Below are positions 44,831 to 55,591 of a stretch of 64,000 nt of DNA, one piece after another; the first letter of the stretch is position 1; the number at the start of each line of letters is the position of its first letter. The stretch comes from Bisporella sp. PMI_857. Lineage: Eukaryota; Ascomycota; Leotiomycetes; Helotiales; Helotiaceae. A program made the position numbers and the translations under genes. The notes beneath the pieces were generated by a model. The model was not told the origin of the DNA. It saw only the letters and a list, made by a program, of their open reading frames with translations, and did no database searches. The DNA is taken from contig JAJSPD010000113.1 of the NCBI GenBank assembly GCA_021307315.1, positions 1 to 64,000 on the forward strand, written 5' to 3'.

Positions 44831-47800
44831 TCATCTTGATGTCGATAGAGCTCCTTCAGAATCTAAACGTGATACATTGCCTTGAAGATCGCTCGCCGGC
44901 TCTTCTCTGCCTTTTATGGCCTCTCTTTCCTTGATCTCTAAATCCTGAAGAATTTCCTGTAAACTTTGACACGTCGGATGATTTGGTCCAACAACTTTTT
45001 TATATCCTGCAAAAGCCTTTAAATACATGATTCTAGCCTTTCTGAAATCGGCTTGACGTTTGAAGAGGGAGCCGAGACCCCACAGCGTGTTAAGCGCAGG
45101 AATATAAATTGTGATATTATCTGCACTAAGCGCCGTCTCGTAGCCTCGCAGCGCTCGCCTGTACATCTGCTCAGCCTCCGCGAGCTTGCCCTGGCCAGCG
45201 TAGAGGATCCCGAGGTTGCTGACTGTCTGGAGCGTTGACGTGTGCTCTGTGCCGAGCGCCGTTTCTTTGCCTCGCAGCACTCGCTCGTACATTTGCTCAG
45301 CCTCCGCGAGCTTGCCTTGGTCAGCGTAGAGGATCCCGAGGTTGTTGACTGTATCGAGCGTCGACGTGTGCTCTGCGCCGAGCGCCATTTCTTTGCCTCG
45401 CAGCGCTCGCTCGTACATTTGCTCGGCCAACACGAGCTTGCCCTGAGCTTTATAAAGAGTCCCGAGATTGTTGACTGTCTGGAGCGTCGACGTGTGCTTT
45501 GCGCCGAGCGCTGTCTCGCTGCCTTGCAGCGCTCGTTTGTACATTTGCTCAGCCTTCGCAAGCTTGCCTTGGTCAGCGTAAAGGGCCCCGAGGTTGTTGA
45601 CTGTATCGAGCGTCGACGTGTGCTCTGCGCCGAGCGCCGTTTCTTTGCCTTGCAGCGCTCGCTTGTACATCCGCTCAGCTTCCGCGAGCTTGCCCTGGCC
45701 AGCGTAGAGAATCCCGAGGTTGTTGACTGTCTGGAGCGTTGACGTGTGCTCTGCGCCGAGCACCGTTTCTTTGCCTCGCAGCGCCCGCTCAAACATCTGC
45801 TCAGCCTCCGCAAGCTTGCCTTGAGCTCTATAGAGATTCCCGAGGTTGTTGACTATATCGAGCGTCGACGTGTGCTCTGCGCCGAGCGCCGTCTCGCTGC
45901 CTCGCAGTGCGCGCTCGTACATCCGCTCAGCCTCTGCGAGCTTGCCTTGGTCAGCGTAAAGGATCCCGAGGTTGTTGACTGTCTGGAGCGTTGACGTGTG
46001 CTCTGTGCCGAGCGCCATTTCTTTGCCTCGCAGCGCTCGCTCGTACATCTGCTCAGCCTCCGCGAGCTTGCCTTGGTCAGCGTAGAGGATCCCGAGGTTG
46101 TTGACTGTATCGAGCGTCGACGTGTGCTCTGTGCCAAGTGCCGTTTCTTTGCCTCGCAGCGCTCGCTCGTACATCTGTTCAGCCTTTGCGAGCTTGCCCT
46201 GGTCAGCGTAAAGGTTCCCGAGATTGTTGACTGTATTAAGCGTCGACGTGTGCTTTGCGCCGAGCGCTATTTCGCTGCCTCGCAGCGCTCGCTTGTACAT
46301 CTGCTCGGCCTCCGCGAGCTTGCCCTGGTCAGCGTAAAGGATCCCGAGGTTGTTGACTGTCTGGAGCGTCGACGTGTGCTCTGCGCCGAGCGCCGTTTCG
46401 CTGCCTCGCAGCGCTCGCTCGTACATTTGCTCAGCCTTCGCAAGCTTGCCTTGGTCAGCGTAAAGGGCCCCGAGGTTGTTGACTGTCTGGAGCGTTGACG
46501 TGTGTTCTGCGCCGAGCGCCGTTTCTTTGCTTTGCAGCGCTCGCTTGTACATTTGCTCAGCCTCCGCGAGCTTGCCCTGGCTAGCGTAGAGGATCCCGAG
46601 GTTGTTGACTGTCTGGAGCGTTGACGTGTGCTCTGCGCCGAGCGCCATTTCTTTGCCTCGCAGCGCTCGCTCGTACATCTGCTCAGCCTTTGCGAGCTTG
46701 CCTTGGTCAGCGTAGAGGGCCCCGAGGTTGTTGACTATATCGAGCGTCGACGTGTGCTCTGCGCCGAGCGCTATTTCGCTACCTCGCAGCGCTCGCTCGT
46801 ACATCTGCTCAGCCTCCGCGAGCTTGCCCTGGTCAGCGTAAAGGATCCCGAGGTTGTTGCATATCAATGCCATGCCGTCGTTTGTAGCCAAGCCGTTTAT
46901 TATAATATAAGAACACCTGGCTGCATGCTGGAGAAGCCGTCGTTGCGTCAGCCACGGCCGAATAGCCTGATTTCCTGGAACATGTGATGCTACAGACTTC
47001 ACTGCTACCCTGGCAAGGCCGTAGTCCCATTCTTGGTTGAGAGCGTGTACTGTCCACGAGTGAACGCATCCATGAATACTATACCCTTGTGACTCGAGTA
47101 GCTCTAACGATGGCTTATCCACTTCTACGAGCCCGTGGTCAGTAAGTACCCGTATCGCTCCGTGAAAGCTTAATTCATCTTCAGTGAGCTCTCGTATCCA
47201 ATCTGGGTCTTCGGTGTCGCTATGCTGAAGGAGCTCAAACCACACATCTTGGTTATCGAAGTATGCCCATAGTCGAAGAAGCTGAGCCGAGATTAGGCTT
47301 CGTTGCTCGACGCGCTCAAATGAAATCTGCCATGTGGAATAAAGTGTTCGGTCTTCATACGAGCTCAATTCAGGACTTGTCTTCTGCAGCTTCGCCCATG
47401 ATTTCTTGTATAAGCGAAGATAGTCCGAGAAAGCTATCGCAGCTTGCTTAAGGTATGCTCCAGCTGTTGCTAAAGCAAGAGGGAGCCCGTCCAACTCTTT
47501 AGCGAGCTCTGCGGCATCCGCATCTGCGTATAAATTAGCATAGATTAGCATTACTATCCTTGCGTAGAATACGGCTTACTATCCATTACTCCCTCCCTAT
47601 GCGATGTATTTGACAAAATCTTCAGACTGTCGCGCAAATCCTTTAGCTTTGTGACATGTATAGAGTGCCCGATCTGAACTTGTGACGACCGTGTGGTAAT
47701 AAGCACTGAGCCTTGATATGCTTCGGGAAGAAATTTCGTGATATCTACTGCAGCGGGATGTTTGTTGCTTACTAGACTTGGGTTGTCGTAATTGTCGTAT

Positions 47801-48996
47801 ATCATTAGCCATCGCGTGTTATTAAGCAGACCTTGCCACGCCTTAACAGCATCAATAACTTCGTCGAGGTTTTTCATATTAACGCTGCTGAGCCAGCGGG
47901 CTGAAGGGTGTTCTTGTAGTATTTGCCTTGCTATCTTAGCAAAGCTTTGCTTCAGAGAATCTTCATCCTTGATGTTGAGCCAGAATATCGCCGAGTAATT
48001 GTCTTTATGCCGCTTTGCGTACGCAACAGCCAATTGTGTCTTGCCGATCCCGCCGAGACCATGAAGAACAGCGGTACGCCGGGAGCCGTCGCCGCGTAGT
48101 ACCTCGTGTATATCTCTAAGTTCATTCTCTCTTGCCACGAAATGTTCGATGTCAGAGATTGTAGTGAGACTGAACTGGATGGAAAAGTTCTCGTAATTGA
48201 TCCCTACATAAGTTCATTACTTCTGTATAACTTATTCTTGATTAAATGAGAATAGAATACCTTTTTGCTTCTTGTTAATCGCCTCCCGGAGCCGCCCTAT
48301 TGCATTCGCTTGCCCTTCGCCATAGATAAGCGGTATGTGAACGTCAAAGATGCCAAGCAGCGAGTACGCCGTGTCTTCTTCGCGAGTAGTTTGACGAGTT
48401 TCTGCCCATGACATTCGTTCGGTTGCGCTGAACTCAGCTAAAGGACCTCCTCGAAGAGCTTTGCTAGGAATTCTTGTTATCTCGCAAATGCGTCGCTCTA
48501 GGGATAATTTGTCGCCTAGAGGCTTCCGGTCCTTAGAGAAGAACTCAGCTGATGTCGGAGCAATAAGCTCTTGAAGGGTCCAGCCTCGCGTAAACCATCT
48601 GCTTGCTCGGAATGCCATTTCCCATGGTAGCTGATCAGACTTGTCGCCAATGTCGATGACAGGCGACGAAACATCTGGCAGATAGATGTAACACTTCGCC
48701 GCATCACGGTACCAGCGAAACATAGAGTTTATAGCCTCTGCGAGCTCAGTGCTGTTCGATTTGTCGATACAACAAGTATCTACCCAAAAGTATTGAAAGC
48801 CATCACGTCTAGCTTGTTCTCCACAGAATCGGATCTTGTCAAAACCAGTCTTGCTCACTCCATTCCCCTCCATCATGTCCTTGAAGGTGACCTCCTCCAG
48901 TCCCCATGTGTGTGAGAGTATAGCATATGGGGGAATATTGTGGAAGAACTCCGTCAGGCTGAAATCGCCATCGTTGTTATAGTGTAGCAATCGCAT
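44831..48996 (-). CDS. HET-NB-ARC-TPR NOD-like receptor
   Basis: Three exons (48996-48261, 48203-47580, 47523-44831; 56-57-bp introns) give one 1,350-residue frame. HET domain, residues about 1-245: YAILSHTWG, FWVDTCCIDKSN, WFTRGWTLQELIAP. NB-ARC: P-loop LHGLGGIGKTQLA near 293, Walker B RWLMIYDNYDN, sensor SVLITTRSS, GLPLALATAGAYL. Then 14 TPR units of 42 residues (about 675-1262) plus a diverged unit and a charged tail. Fungal STAND receptors of this type sense non-self through the repeats and trigger HET-driven cell death (as in Podospora HNWD proteins, which use WD repeats). No lesion seen; both introns have proper donors and branch sites. The ligand is unknown. Cytosolic; no signal peptide. 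Confidence 0.92.
45095..46859 (-). repeat. 14 x 126-bp TPR-coding tandem repeat
   Basis: Fourteen 42-codon units of form TVNNLGxLYADQGKLAEAEQ with 85-98% identity by eye. Differences cluster at fixed unit positions: residue 7 (I/A/N/T), 10-11, 17, 23, 27-31, 35-36 and 42. Such an array can expand, contract and recombine. The first unit starts ICNNLG; the last conserved one ends ALSADNITIYI. Confidence 0.93.
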
Positions 48997-49985
48997 TATT
49001 CGACCAGGTTCCGGGATCGCAAGAAAGAGGAATCTCGGTAGTTATTGAGCCGTCAAGTTGGCACAGATGTGAAGTGAGGTGAGGATTGGAAAGGACATTG
49101 GGTTGAGGCTGGCGCCGTCAGCTGAGCGGTAGCCTCATGGCATGGTGTCGTCGTGCATCAGCCACTTCAGAATATCCTGGCGGCTGTCAGCATGCGTCGT
49201 CTTTCTATACATCTTGTGGTGAGGAAGAATGTACATCAGCATGTAGGCACACGGCTGTATAAACGCAAAGGTGGTGATATATCAAGGAGGCTAGAAAATG
49301 GTTATAGCAACTTATTTGATTCAGTAATAATTAACAAAAAGGTCAGCAAGCGGGCGGCACTCGGGCAGGCCGCGGAAACGCGTGCGCCAATACTCGATAA
49401 GTCGCCATACTCCCGGTACCATATAGAGGCCTGCTACAAAGGCTTCACGGCGCAGTCGGTCATAACTTACCTGCGGTGATGAAGATGGGTTTGGGTACGA
49501 TTCAGCGGCTCAAGGTAGAGCGAAAGGCAGGCACGGCTGCTCATGGAAGTTTCTAGAAGAACGCCCCACTTATATAAATTTGGTATAATGTACAAAATAA
49601 TACGACAAGCATGACTGTTAATATTGTATTATATAAGCGTAAATATTAGCTTGGCATTTTGTATACCACCCGCCTTTAGTCCGGATAAACTCGGCATGCA
49701 GGTTTCCTTGTGCTTTGTATCTTCAAACCTTAGAACCCTATTTATTCTTAATAGAAGCTTTGTGTTACGGTCCCGAAATTTGGAGATAGGCCAATGGTCA
49801 TGATAGAGCAGGGGGGAACATCTAAAACGGTTTTCAACGCCGTCGACGGGACAATCGACAGAATCACTACTACAGTGGTATTTTCTTACTGTAATCCGAA
49901 TCCTTGTGAAGAAATAGGTAAAGAACAATAGCAAACTGATTATAACTTTATATATTTACGTGGTAGAGATTTGAGACCCCTAAAC
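48997..49985. other. NLR upstream region, no gene supported
   Basis: ORFs of about 100 codons on both strands lack known domains. The NLR promoter should be at about 48997-49150; no clear TATA or regulatory site is assigned. Confidence 0.4.
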
Positions 49986-50405
49986 GGAATCGATTAAAAC
50001 GTGCACGAATAGCGTCTCCACAATTACCCACTATTTCCTTTATTAAGGGATTTAAGCGAAACCTGCATATGCGCTTTTCTATTTTCAGAATTTTGCTATG
50101 CTGCTGTACTAAGCGAACTACGCTAAGCCTAATTGTATTTGAAATCGGATTTTTGTTTTTGAAATAAACCGCGTTATCAAATATATAAAAGTATATATTT
50201 AATCGATTTGTTTAATTTAAATCTATCGGATTTCAATAAACTAAATTTTATTTTTAATGGTTGTTGTTTAATATAAGTATTATGTTGTAAAATTGTACCA
50301 AATTGCAACACGAAACTTTCACAAGTTCCGCACTTGCGGAAATAAAAGCGGCATGCCATAATATTTGGTGTGTTGGCGCTATTCGTGCACGTTTTAATCG
50401 ATTCC
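49986..50405. mobile_element. 420-bp MITE with 8-bp duplication
   Basis: Inverted ends GGAATCGATTAAAACGTGCA (left) and its reverse complement (right) match for about 29 bp. Flanks CCCTAAAC at 49978-49985 and 50406-50413 form an 8-bp target duplication, as made by hAT-type transposases (9 bp if one base is reassigned, which would suit Mutator). The AT-rich interior has a 60-codon minus ORF without known domain. Confidence 0.82.
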
Positions 50406-50462
50406 CCCTAAACCATGAAGGCGTTTCGGCACGCAGGGATAGACGTTAGGACGTAACTTAGA

Positions 50463-50590
50463 AAAAAAAAAGAACAAGTCAACCACCTACAACGAGCATA
50501 TATAGCACTGCGCTGAGATCGCGGTGCTACGTGCCCCGTGGGTAACCGACTTAAGCTATTGCAAGTCGTCAATACGAAGAAGGTATCACA
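50463..50590 (+). repeat. Repeat R2, copy a
   Basis: GAACAAGTCA ... GCGGTGCTACGTGCCC ... GCAAGTCGTCAATACGAAG is homologous, in reverse, to 55180-55300. Function unknown; likely TE leader sequence. Confidence 0.6.
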
Positions 50591-50609
50591 GAGAGTGATA
50601 CCAACAGTA

Positions 50610-50645
50610 TAGTAAAAGGTGAATTGAGTGTGTCGCTAAATTTTT
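50610..50645 (+). repeat. pogo-type terminal repeat, left copy
   Basis: TA (50608-50609) followed by TAGTAAAAGGTGAATTGAG and TGTCGCTAA. It matches in inverted orientation the end at 54105-54134 (CAGTAAACGGCGAATTGAGTG), which is also TA-flanked. Confidence 0.6.
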
Positions 50646-51224
50646 AGTTAAGTATTTTTAGCGAGGTCCATTTCCAGACGCTTGTGGCTGTACATCCCTG
50701 CCCTTTTGTCTCTAAGACCATGCTGACTGTCATCGCAGACTGGAGCCTACCGTCCCGCTTAATTCCTACCTACAGCATCATACCGCTCTTCAACTTTGTA
50801 GAACCGGCATCTCAACCATTTGGCTGGTCTATGACTAAGAGCACGTTAAAACATGGTGAACAAATGTTGGTATGCCTCCTCCTTACCTTCCACGGGGCAA
50901 CGGGCGTAGCTCTGTAGGCTACGCTCTTGCTCTTGATGGATATGGTAATTGTTGTTGTATTAGGTTCTACTCTAGATTCTACAAAATGGGGGTTGTGCGG
51001 ACCACGTGACCTGATGGGTCGTATGTGGATCCGTAAACCCCTACTTCCTACAACAAAAGTCTCATAAAAAATAGTTAGATTGAAAGTCTGTTCTATAACT
51101 AGGCTATAGACATGGAAATGAGTCTGACGATCCAAACGATACAGACGATCTTCGTTGCAGGCTTGTTATAACGGTCAAGGCGCGCGAACCACTCTTGACC
51201 GACCAGTGGGTTCGTGAACCCATG
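50646..51224. other. No gene supported
   Basis: Between the terminal repeat and the patatin gene end. Two short ORFs (50684-50917 +, 51135-50812 -) overlap antisense and have no domain. Confidence 0.4.
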
Positions 51225-53041
51225 TTACCGATAGTCCTTTCGATATAGGAACGCTTTCCATATCCCGTACTTCATTCGTTCTAGCATATTTGGACATAAA
51301 AGTCTGAAAATAGTATCTCGACTAGTGGCCCATGCCTGATAAACTGGCGTCGCATTATCACTGTTTGGAATCATGGCTGATGCTCCTGCACACATGAGGA
51401 GTTCGCAAAACGTAAAGTTCCCCTTGCGAACAGCATAATGCAGTGCAGTGCACCCTTCCGAATCTTGACTGTCAATGTCACATCCCTCGCGAATAAGAAT
51501 CTTCCCAACACTAAGCTGATTAGATTCGATGGCCTGATGAAGAGGCGAGATACGGAAGAGCTTAGCGTAATAGGCCAAGGCCAAGCCATTTGATGGTGGT
51601 TCTTGTTGAAGAAGACTTTCGAATTTCGTGAACTAGTTGAGTATTTCAATTCATATAATTTTTAACTGGCACGATAGAGGACATTTACCTTATAGTTCGG
51701 GACTGCCATGAGCTTCCTCTGAACGGCGTTTAAATCGCCTCTTTGAATGTCGTCCTGGAAATTTTGGATTTCAGAAGCTGCTATACCTGCTATGTTCGTA
51801 TGGATTCTTTGTTGTCCCAAACTATCAGAGCTGAGAATACTTATTTCGTTTACTGCAGTTAAGTTATAAAATTGTTTTTAGTCAACGGTATTCAGGTAGT
51901 AAATTGGAATATGTTAGTTAAGTATCCAGATCAAGATGATCACTTACACTTTAGGCCCGCAAGGGTGCCCGCACATGCCTGCATCTGATTGAAAACTTCC
52001 TGCGACTCCACGTACTCCCGTGTCGCCGACGCAATCTCTTTTATTTTCGTCGACTCTTCAAGTCCAATATCCTCTAATCCCCGACTTACATTGAAACGGA
52101 AGTAGCGGCTGCTGTTGTCCAAGTATGCCTTGTCTCGCCGAAACTTCTCGGCCGTCTGCTCTGTCTCAGTAGCTATGTCCTTCAGAGTTCCCCAAATACC
52201 AAAGGCATCATCATAAAAAGCCTTCAACGATGTGACACCCATTCCCAACGAGACGAGACACTGGACTTTGCCCTCAACCGGCTCCGGTCCCCACATCAGC
52301 TGGGCCTGGTTCCAAAGCTCCATCACTGGATTGTTCGCCCCTGTTGCTCCATCCACAAACTCTTCTTTGTACCGGCCGATCGCGATGGGGTCGAAGAATG
52401 ACGATGCTGCCGCTGTTGCGCGGCAGGCTTCCCATACCTTGACGCTGTTTAAAAGGTCGTTGTGACCGCGAGGGGATTGATAGCTTGTAAGGCACTGTAT
52501 GCCCCGGGTCTGCTTTCTCGTTGCGCATACGAACCTGTGCAGTATCATTAGTTTAGCTTAGTAAAGTATTTCGGCGGAAGACTAAGCTGCACTCACACTT
52601 TACAGGTTGCATCCGTGGTGTCTTTCAGCAGTATATTCTCCTGAAGGCCCTGCTTCGTGATGATCTCCTTTACCGCTTGTTCCAGCTCGTCTGAGTCGAA
52701 CCGCCCTTGGATCTGGCCTTTGACTGACACTCTATGCCGCTTTTTTTGGAATATTCTATCCGAGAGCTGCAGATATGCGTCAATGCATTCGTCGATGCTC
52801 ATCTTCAGCCGGCCGAGCATGATCGCGATTAGCCTGGTCGGTCAGCAGGGACATCAATAAACGCGACTGGACTAACTTGCCCGCCAGTGCTTGTTCCCCC
52901 AATTATGTCAAAGCAGTCGCACGGCTTTGGAGGGTTCTCTGGGTCGATAGTCTCCATGAGTTGCTGGAGGATCATAAGTGCAGACAGCCCACGGACTCCA
53001 CCGCCATCAAGCGCGAGTAAACGAAGTTCTTTGTCTGGCAT
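51225..53041 (-). CDS. Patatin-like phospholipase with ankyrin repeats
   Basis: Five exons (53041-52881, 52833-52597, 52534-51948, 51840-51689, 51632-51225) give an intact 514-residue frame. Patatin parts: ALDGGGVRGLSALMIL (oxyanion loop), GGTSTGG (nucleophile Ser in GxSxG), FVDGATGANNP (catalytic Asp, DGA). The tail has ankyrin-like units (SPLHQAIESNQLSVGKILI; TALHYAVRKGNFTFCELLM). The fold hydrolyses lipid acyl esters. In fungi, patatins also serve as effectors of NLR-type death pathways. Intron 1 is a GC-AG intron (GCAAGT...CCAG) that falls just after the GxSxG codons. No membrane segment seen. It lies between two inverted pogo-type ends and 2.2 kb upstream of the NLR gene start, on the same strand. 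Confidence 0.9.
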
Positions 53042-53566
53042 TTTGTGAATCTTGACTTGCTAAATCGGCATTACAGTGGGCTGTCAAGTGTGCTGTGGGG
53101 TGGACTGTTGAGATGAGGGGTTGAATTAAGGCTGACGCTTATCGATTCAGCTGAACAGCCATCGTGGTGGCATGCTGCAGCTGAGACCGCGGCAATCCAG
53201 CCAGTCGCTTGTGAAAGCTATATTGCTTATGAAATGATTCCAGGCGCGATTAAAGGATAGTAGATGTGTCGTTGATGGTACAGTCGACGGATGTGGACAC
53301 AGCTGCCCACATTTCCAGCAATCTTCTCTCGACTTGGTGCAAGTATACAAAGGAAAGCAGAAGTGTATGACACAGTTTGCGAGGTCTAAGGGCGAGTACT
53401 GTAGGTACTGTACAGTATGGGAGCCAGATGTGGGCCGCTTACTACACAAGCCGAAATACTTCTGATCAGCTAGATACTGTATGGATAGCAAAAGTCCAGG
53501 CGCCTAAATTTACCGTCAGCCAAGAATGGAGGTCAGCAGGATATAGTGGTTTTCTAGGGCTTTCGT
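53042..53566. other. Patatin upstream region
   Basis: No supported gene. It includes ORF 53491-53147 (-) without domain. Ends where the pogo fragment begins. Confidence 0.4.
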
Positions 53567-54134
53567 CTAATTCCTGCTAGGCGGCTTTAGCGGTCTGTCC
53601 GCTGTAGGTCGCTGGCGGGTAACCCTAAAGGCTATCGAAGGGATATCTTTTATTCGTATCGGTTGTCCAAGATCAGACATTTGTAACAAGTACTTAACGA
53701 TAACATCTTTTTCGTACAGTTTGAGGTACTGTTGGCCCTGAGCCTTCACATCTATCGAGGGTCGTCCGCGAGCACGATGATGGAGTATAGAGCGAGGAAC
53801 ATTGCCATGATCTGCGAGAGCACGATATGGTTTATGTCGAATCAGGAACTATAGTTTGCCACTTACTCTCCTTACGCGGCTCCTAAGGGCTGAGTCGTCA
53901 TCATTCGTAATGACTTATGCACTCCTCTTGCATATAAGAAGAGCTGCTTCCCGTATGTAGAAAACTTCAGAGATCAATCAATCGTTCATTGCATTACTTT
54001 GTGAACTTCCTGAATCGATAGGATGCCTTTTTAAGGTACCTCCCTGTACATGCCACACAAGCCACAGGCTTACCCCGCAGTCCCTTAAAAAAGTTATATA
54101 TACAAATTAGCGACACTCAATTCGCCGTTTACTG
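53567..54134 (-). pseudogene. Truncated pogo element: leader and transposase N-terminus
   Basis: TA-flanked end at 54134 (CAGTAAACGGCG inward), then the R1 leader (54020-53836), then coding sequence for ALADHGNVPRSILHHRARGR (HTH) and QYLKLYEKDVIVKYLLQMSD with QPIRIKDIPSIAF (CENP-B-type HTH). The sequence stops at about 53567, so the DDE domain is absent. A family different from E1-E3. Its leader also appears at 2415-2496 and 33977-34094. Confidence 0.75.
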
Positions 54135-54234
54135 TAGTTGCGTACGGCTTCTCTTATATAGATAATTGCAGCACCAAGCCCTTGAAGTGCGGCCGTGTAG
54201 TGTGTACATATTGATCATGATTGGCGAAACAAAA

Positions 54235-54335
54235 AAACCGAGTTAACATAAAATGAAATACAGATCTGAGTAATTTGTGTGTGTGAAAAGTCTTCAGCGC
54301 TAGCGTTCTCTGTACCTGGATCCTCATCCTACCCG
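54235..54335 (-). repeat. copia LTR fragment
   Basis: On minus, GAGGATCCAGGTA, AGAACGCTAGCGCTGAAGAC and TTTTCACACACACAAATTAC align with the young copia LTR (5621-5805) with an internal deletion. Ends undefined. Confidence 0.65.
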
Positions 54336-54619
54336 AAACACTGTAGCGTGTAACAACTCAAGCTGAACAGGGATCTCGATCCGTAGATCTAGGTAGAAGG
54401 ACTCAGAGGTGTGAACAACTATCAATTGTTATAACTAAGAGAACAAGCTACAGGCAGAAGAAGGAAAGGAGAGTAGTGCTTTATATACAGGAGGCTGGCC
54501 AGGGGCTAGTGTAAGCGAGTCCTGTAGCGTCAGTCGCCAAGCTCTGGGATGCCGAGCCCTGTAGCAACAGGGGCCAAGCTCGAGATAGGGCCAGGGCCGT
54601 GACATAGCGAGGCAAAACC

Positions 54620-55130
54620 TTCCAGGCACGAAGCCTCGGGTACAAAGACTGCACGTTTCCTTTTCCCAGGCTCCCACCATAACCTGAAGAAAGAGAGAAA
54701 GTGAGTGAGAAGATGCGCTGTCTCAGGAGCAGACTGAGCATGACTGTCCTTGAGAGTGTCTGTATAGTTCAATTATTTTCCCATGGCAAGACTGCCACTG
54801 CAACTTCGACAGCGATTGCATGTTTCCATCTTCCAGGCTCTACCCATCACCCAGGACAAAGTGAGAGAGAGTGTGTGTGAAAGATGCGCTGTCTCGGAAG
54901 CAGACTGAGCATGGCTGTTCTCGATATTTTAATCCAAGGAAAAATAGTAAAAAGGTGCTGTCTCGAGAGCTCCCCAACATAACCGTCCTTCACATTGTTC
55001 ATATCGCTCAATTATTTTTCCCACGGCGAAACTGCAACCGCACCCCCACTTGAAAGCAATGATCGCCTTGATATTGCTCGGCCATTCTCCCCCATGGGCG
55101 AAACAGTAACTGCACGCTTCCCTCTTCCAC
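54620..55130 (+). repeat. Degenerate ~165-bp tandem repeat
   Basis: The unit carries GATGCGCTGTCTC, AGCAGACTGAGCATG, TTCAATTATTTTCCCATGGC and a CTGCACGTTTCC-type block. Two good copies (about 54655 and 54820 onward) and weaker partial ones (near 54960 and 55070) are visible. No coding frame explains it. Confidence 0.6.
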
Positions 55131-55179
55131 TACTCCACCCCCTTTGTTTCGTTTTTGTAGTTGTTCGTATCGCTTTCGT

Positions 55180-55300
55180 AAGTGATGCTTCTTGTTTCTG
55201 ATAACTTGCGGTTGCTCAAGCCGGTACCTACTGGGCACGTAGCACCGCGATATTGCGCAGTGCCAGTATGCTTGTTGCAGGTAGTGACTTGTTCTTGATT
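55180..55300 (-). repeat. Repeat R2, copy b
   Basis: Inverted relative to 50463-50590: on minus, GCAAGTTATC..., GCGGTGCTACGTGCCCAG, AACAAGTCACTACCTGCAAC. About 80% identity by eye. Confidence 0.6.
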
Positions 55301-55413
55301 CTTTGCCATTGCTACATACAGAACGCTATAATTATCCGAGCGTTGCGGGGTATGTTATTCACGTGACCTTGGCTGTATGCCAACAGCAGTAAAATGTTAC
55401 TTCGGATTGTGCT

Positions 55414-55591
55414 TGTTAGGATTTGAGGATCCAGGTAGCTGACATGTCTCTGGCTAAGCAGAGGACACTAGCGCAGAAGACATTTCACACACACAAATTA
55501 CTATAGATCGGTATGTTAGATGCAACAATAAGGAGCCTGAACGGCATCCCCAATTCTTCCTGACTATCATTGTGTATTTCTCGTTCTATCA
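55414..55591 (+). mobile_element. Old solo LTR of the 5.6-kb copia family
   Basis: TGTTAGGATTTGAGGATCC to TCTCGTTCTATCA, 178 bp, clearly related to the 185-bp young LTR but with many substitutions and small gaps. Flanks GTGCT and TGTTG give no duplication, so it is old or rearranged. Confidence 0.85.

Noticed and set aside
45053..46987. Long plus-strand ORFs (up to 166 codons) across the TPR array
   Set aside because: They are periodic antisense shadows of the 126-bp repeat. Each stops at a similar unit position and the translations show no domain.
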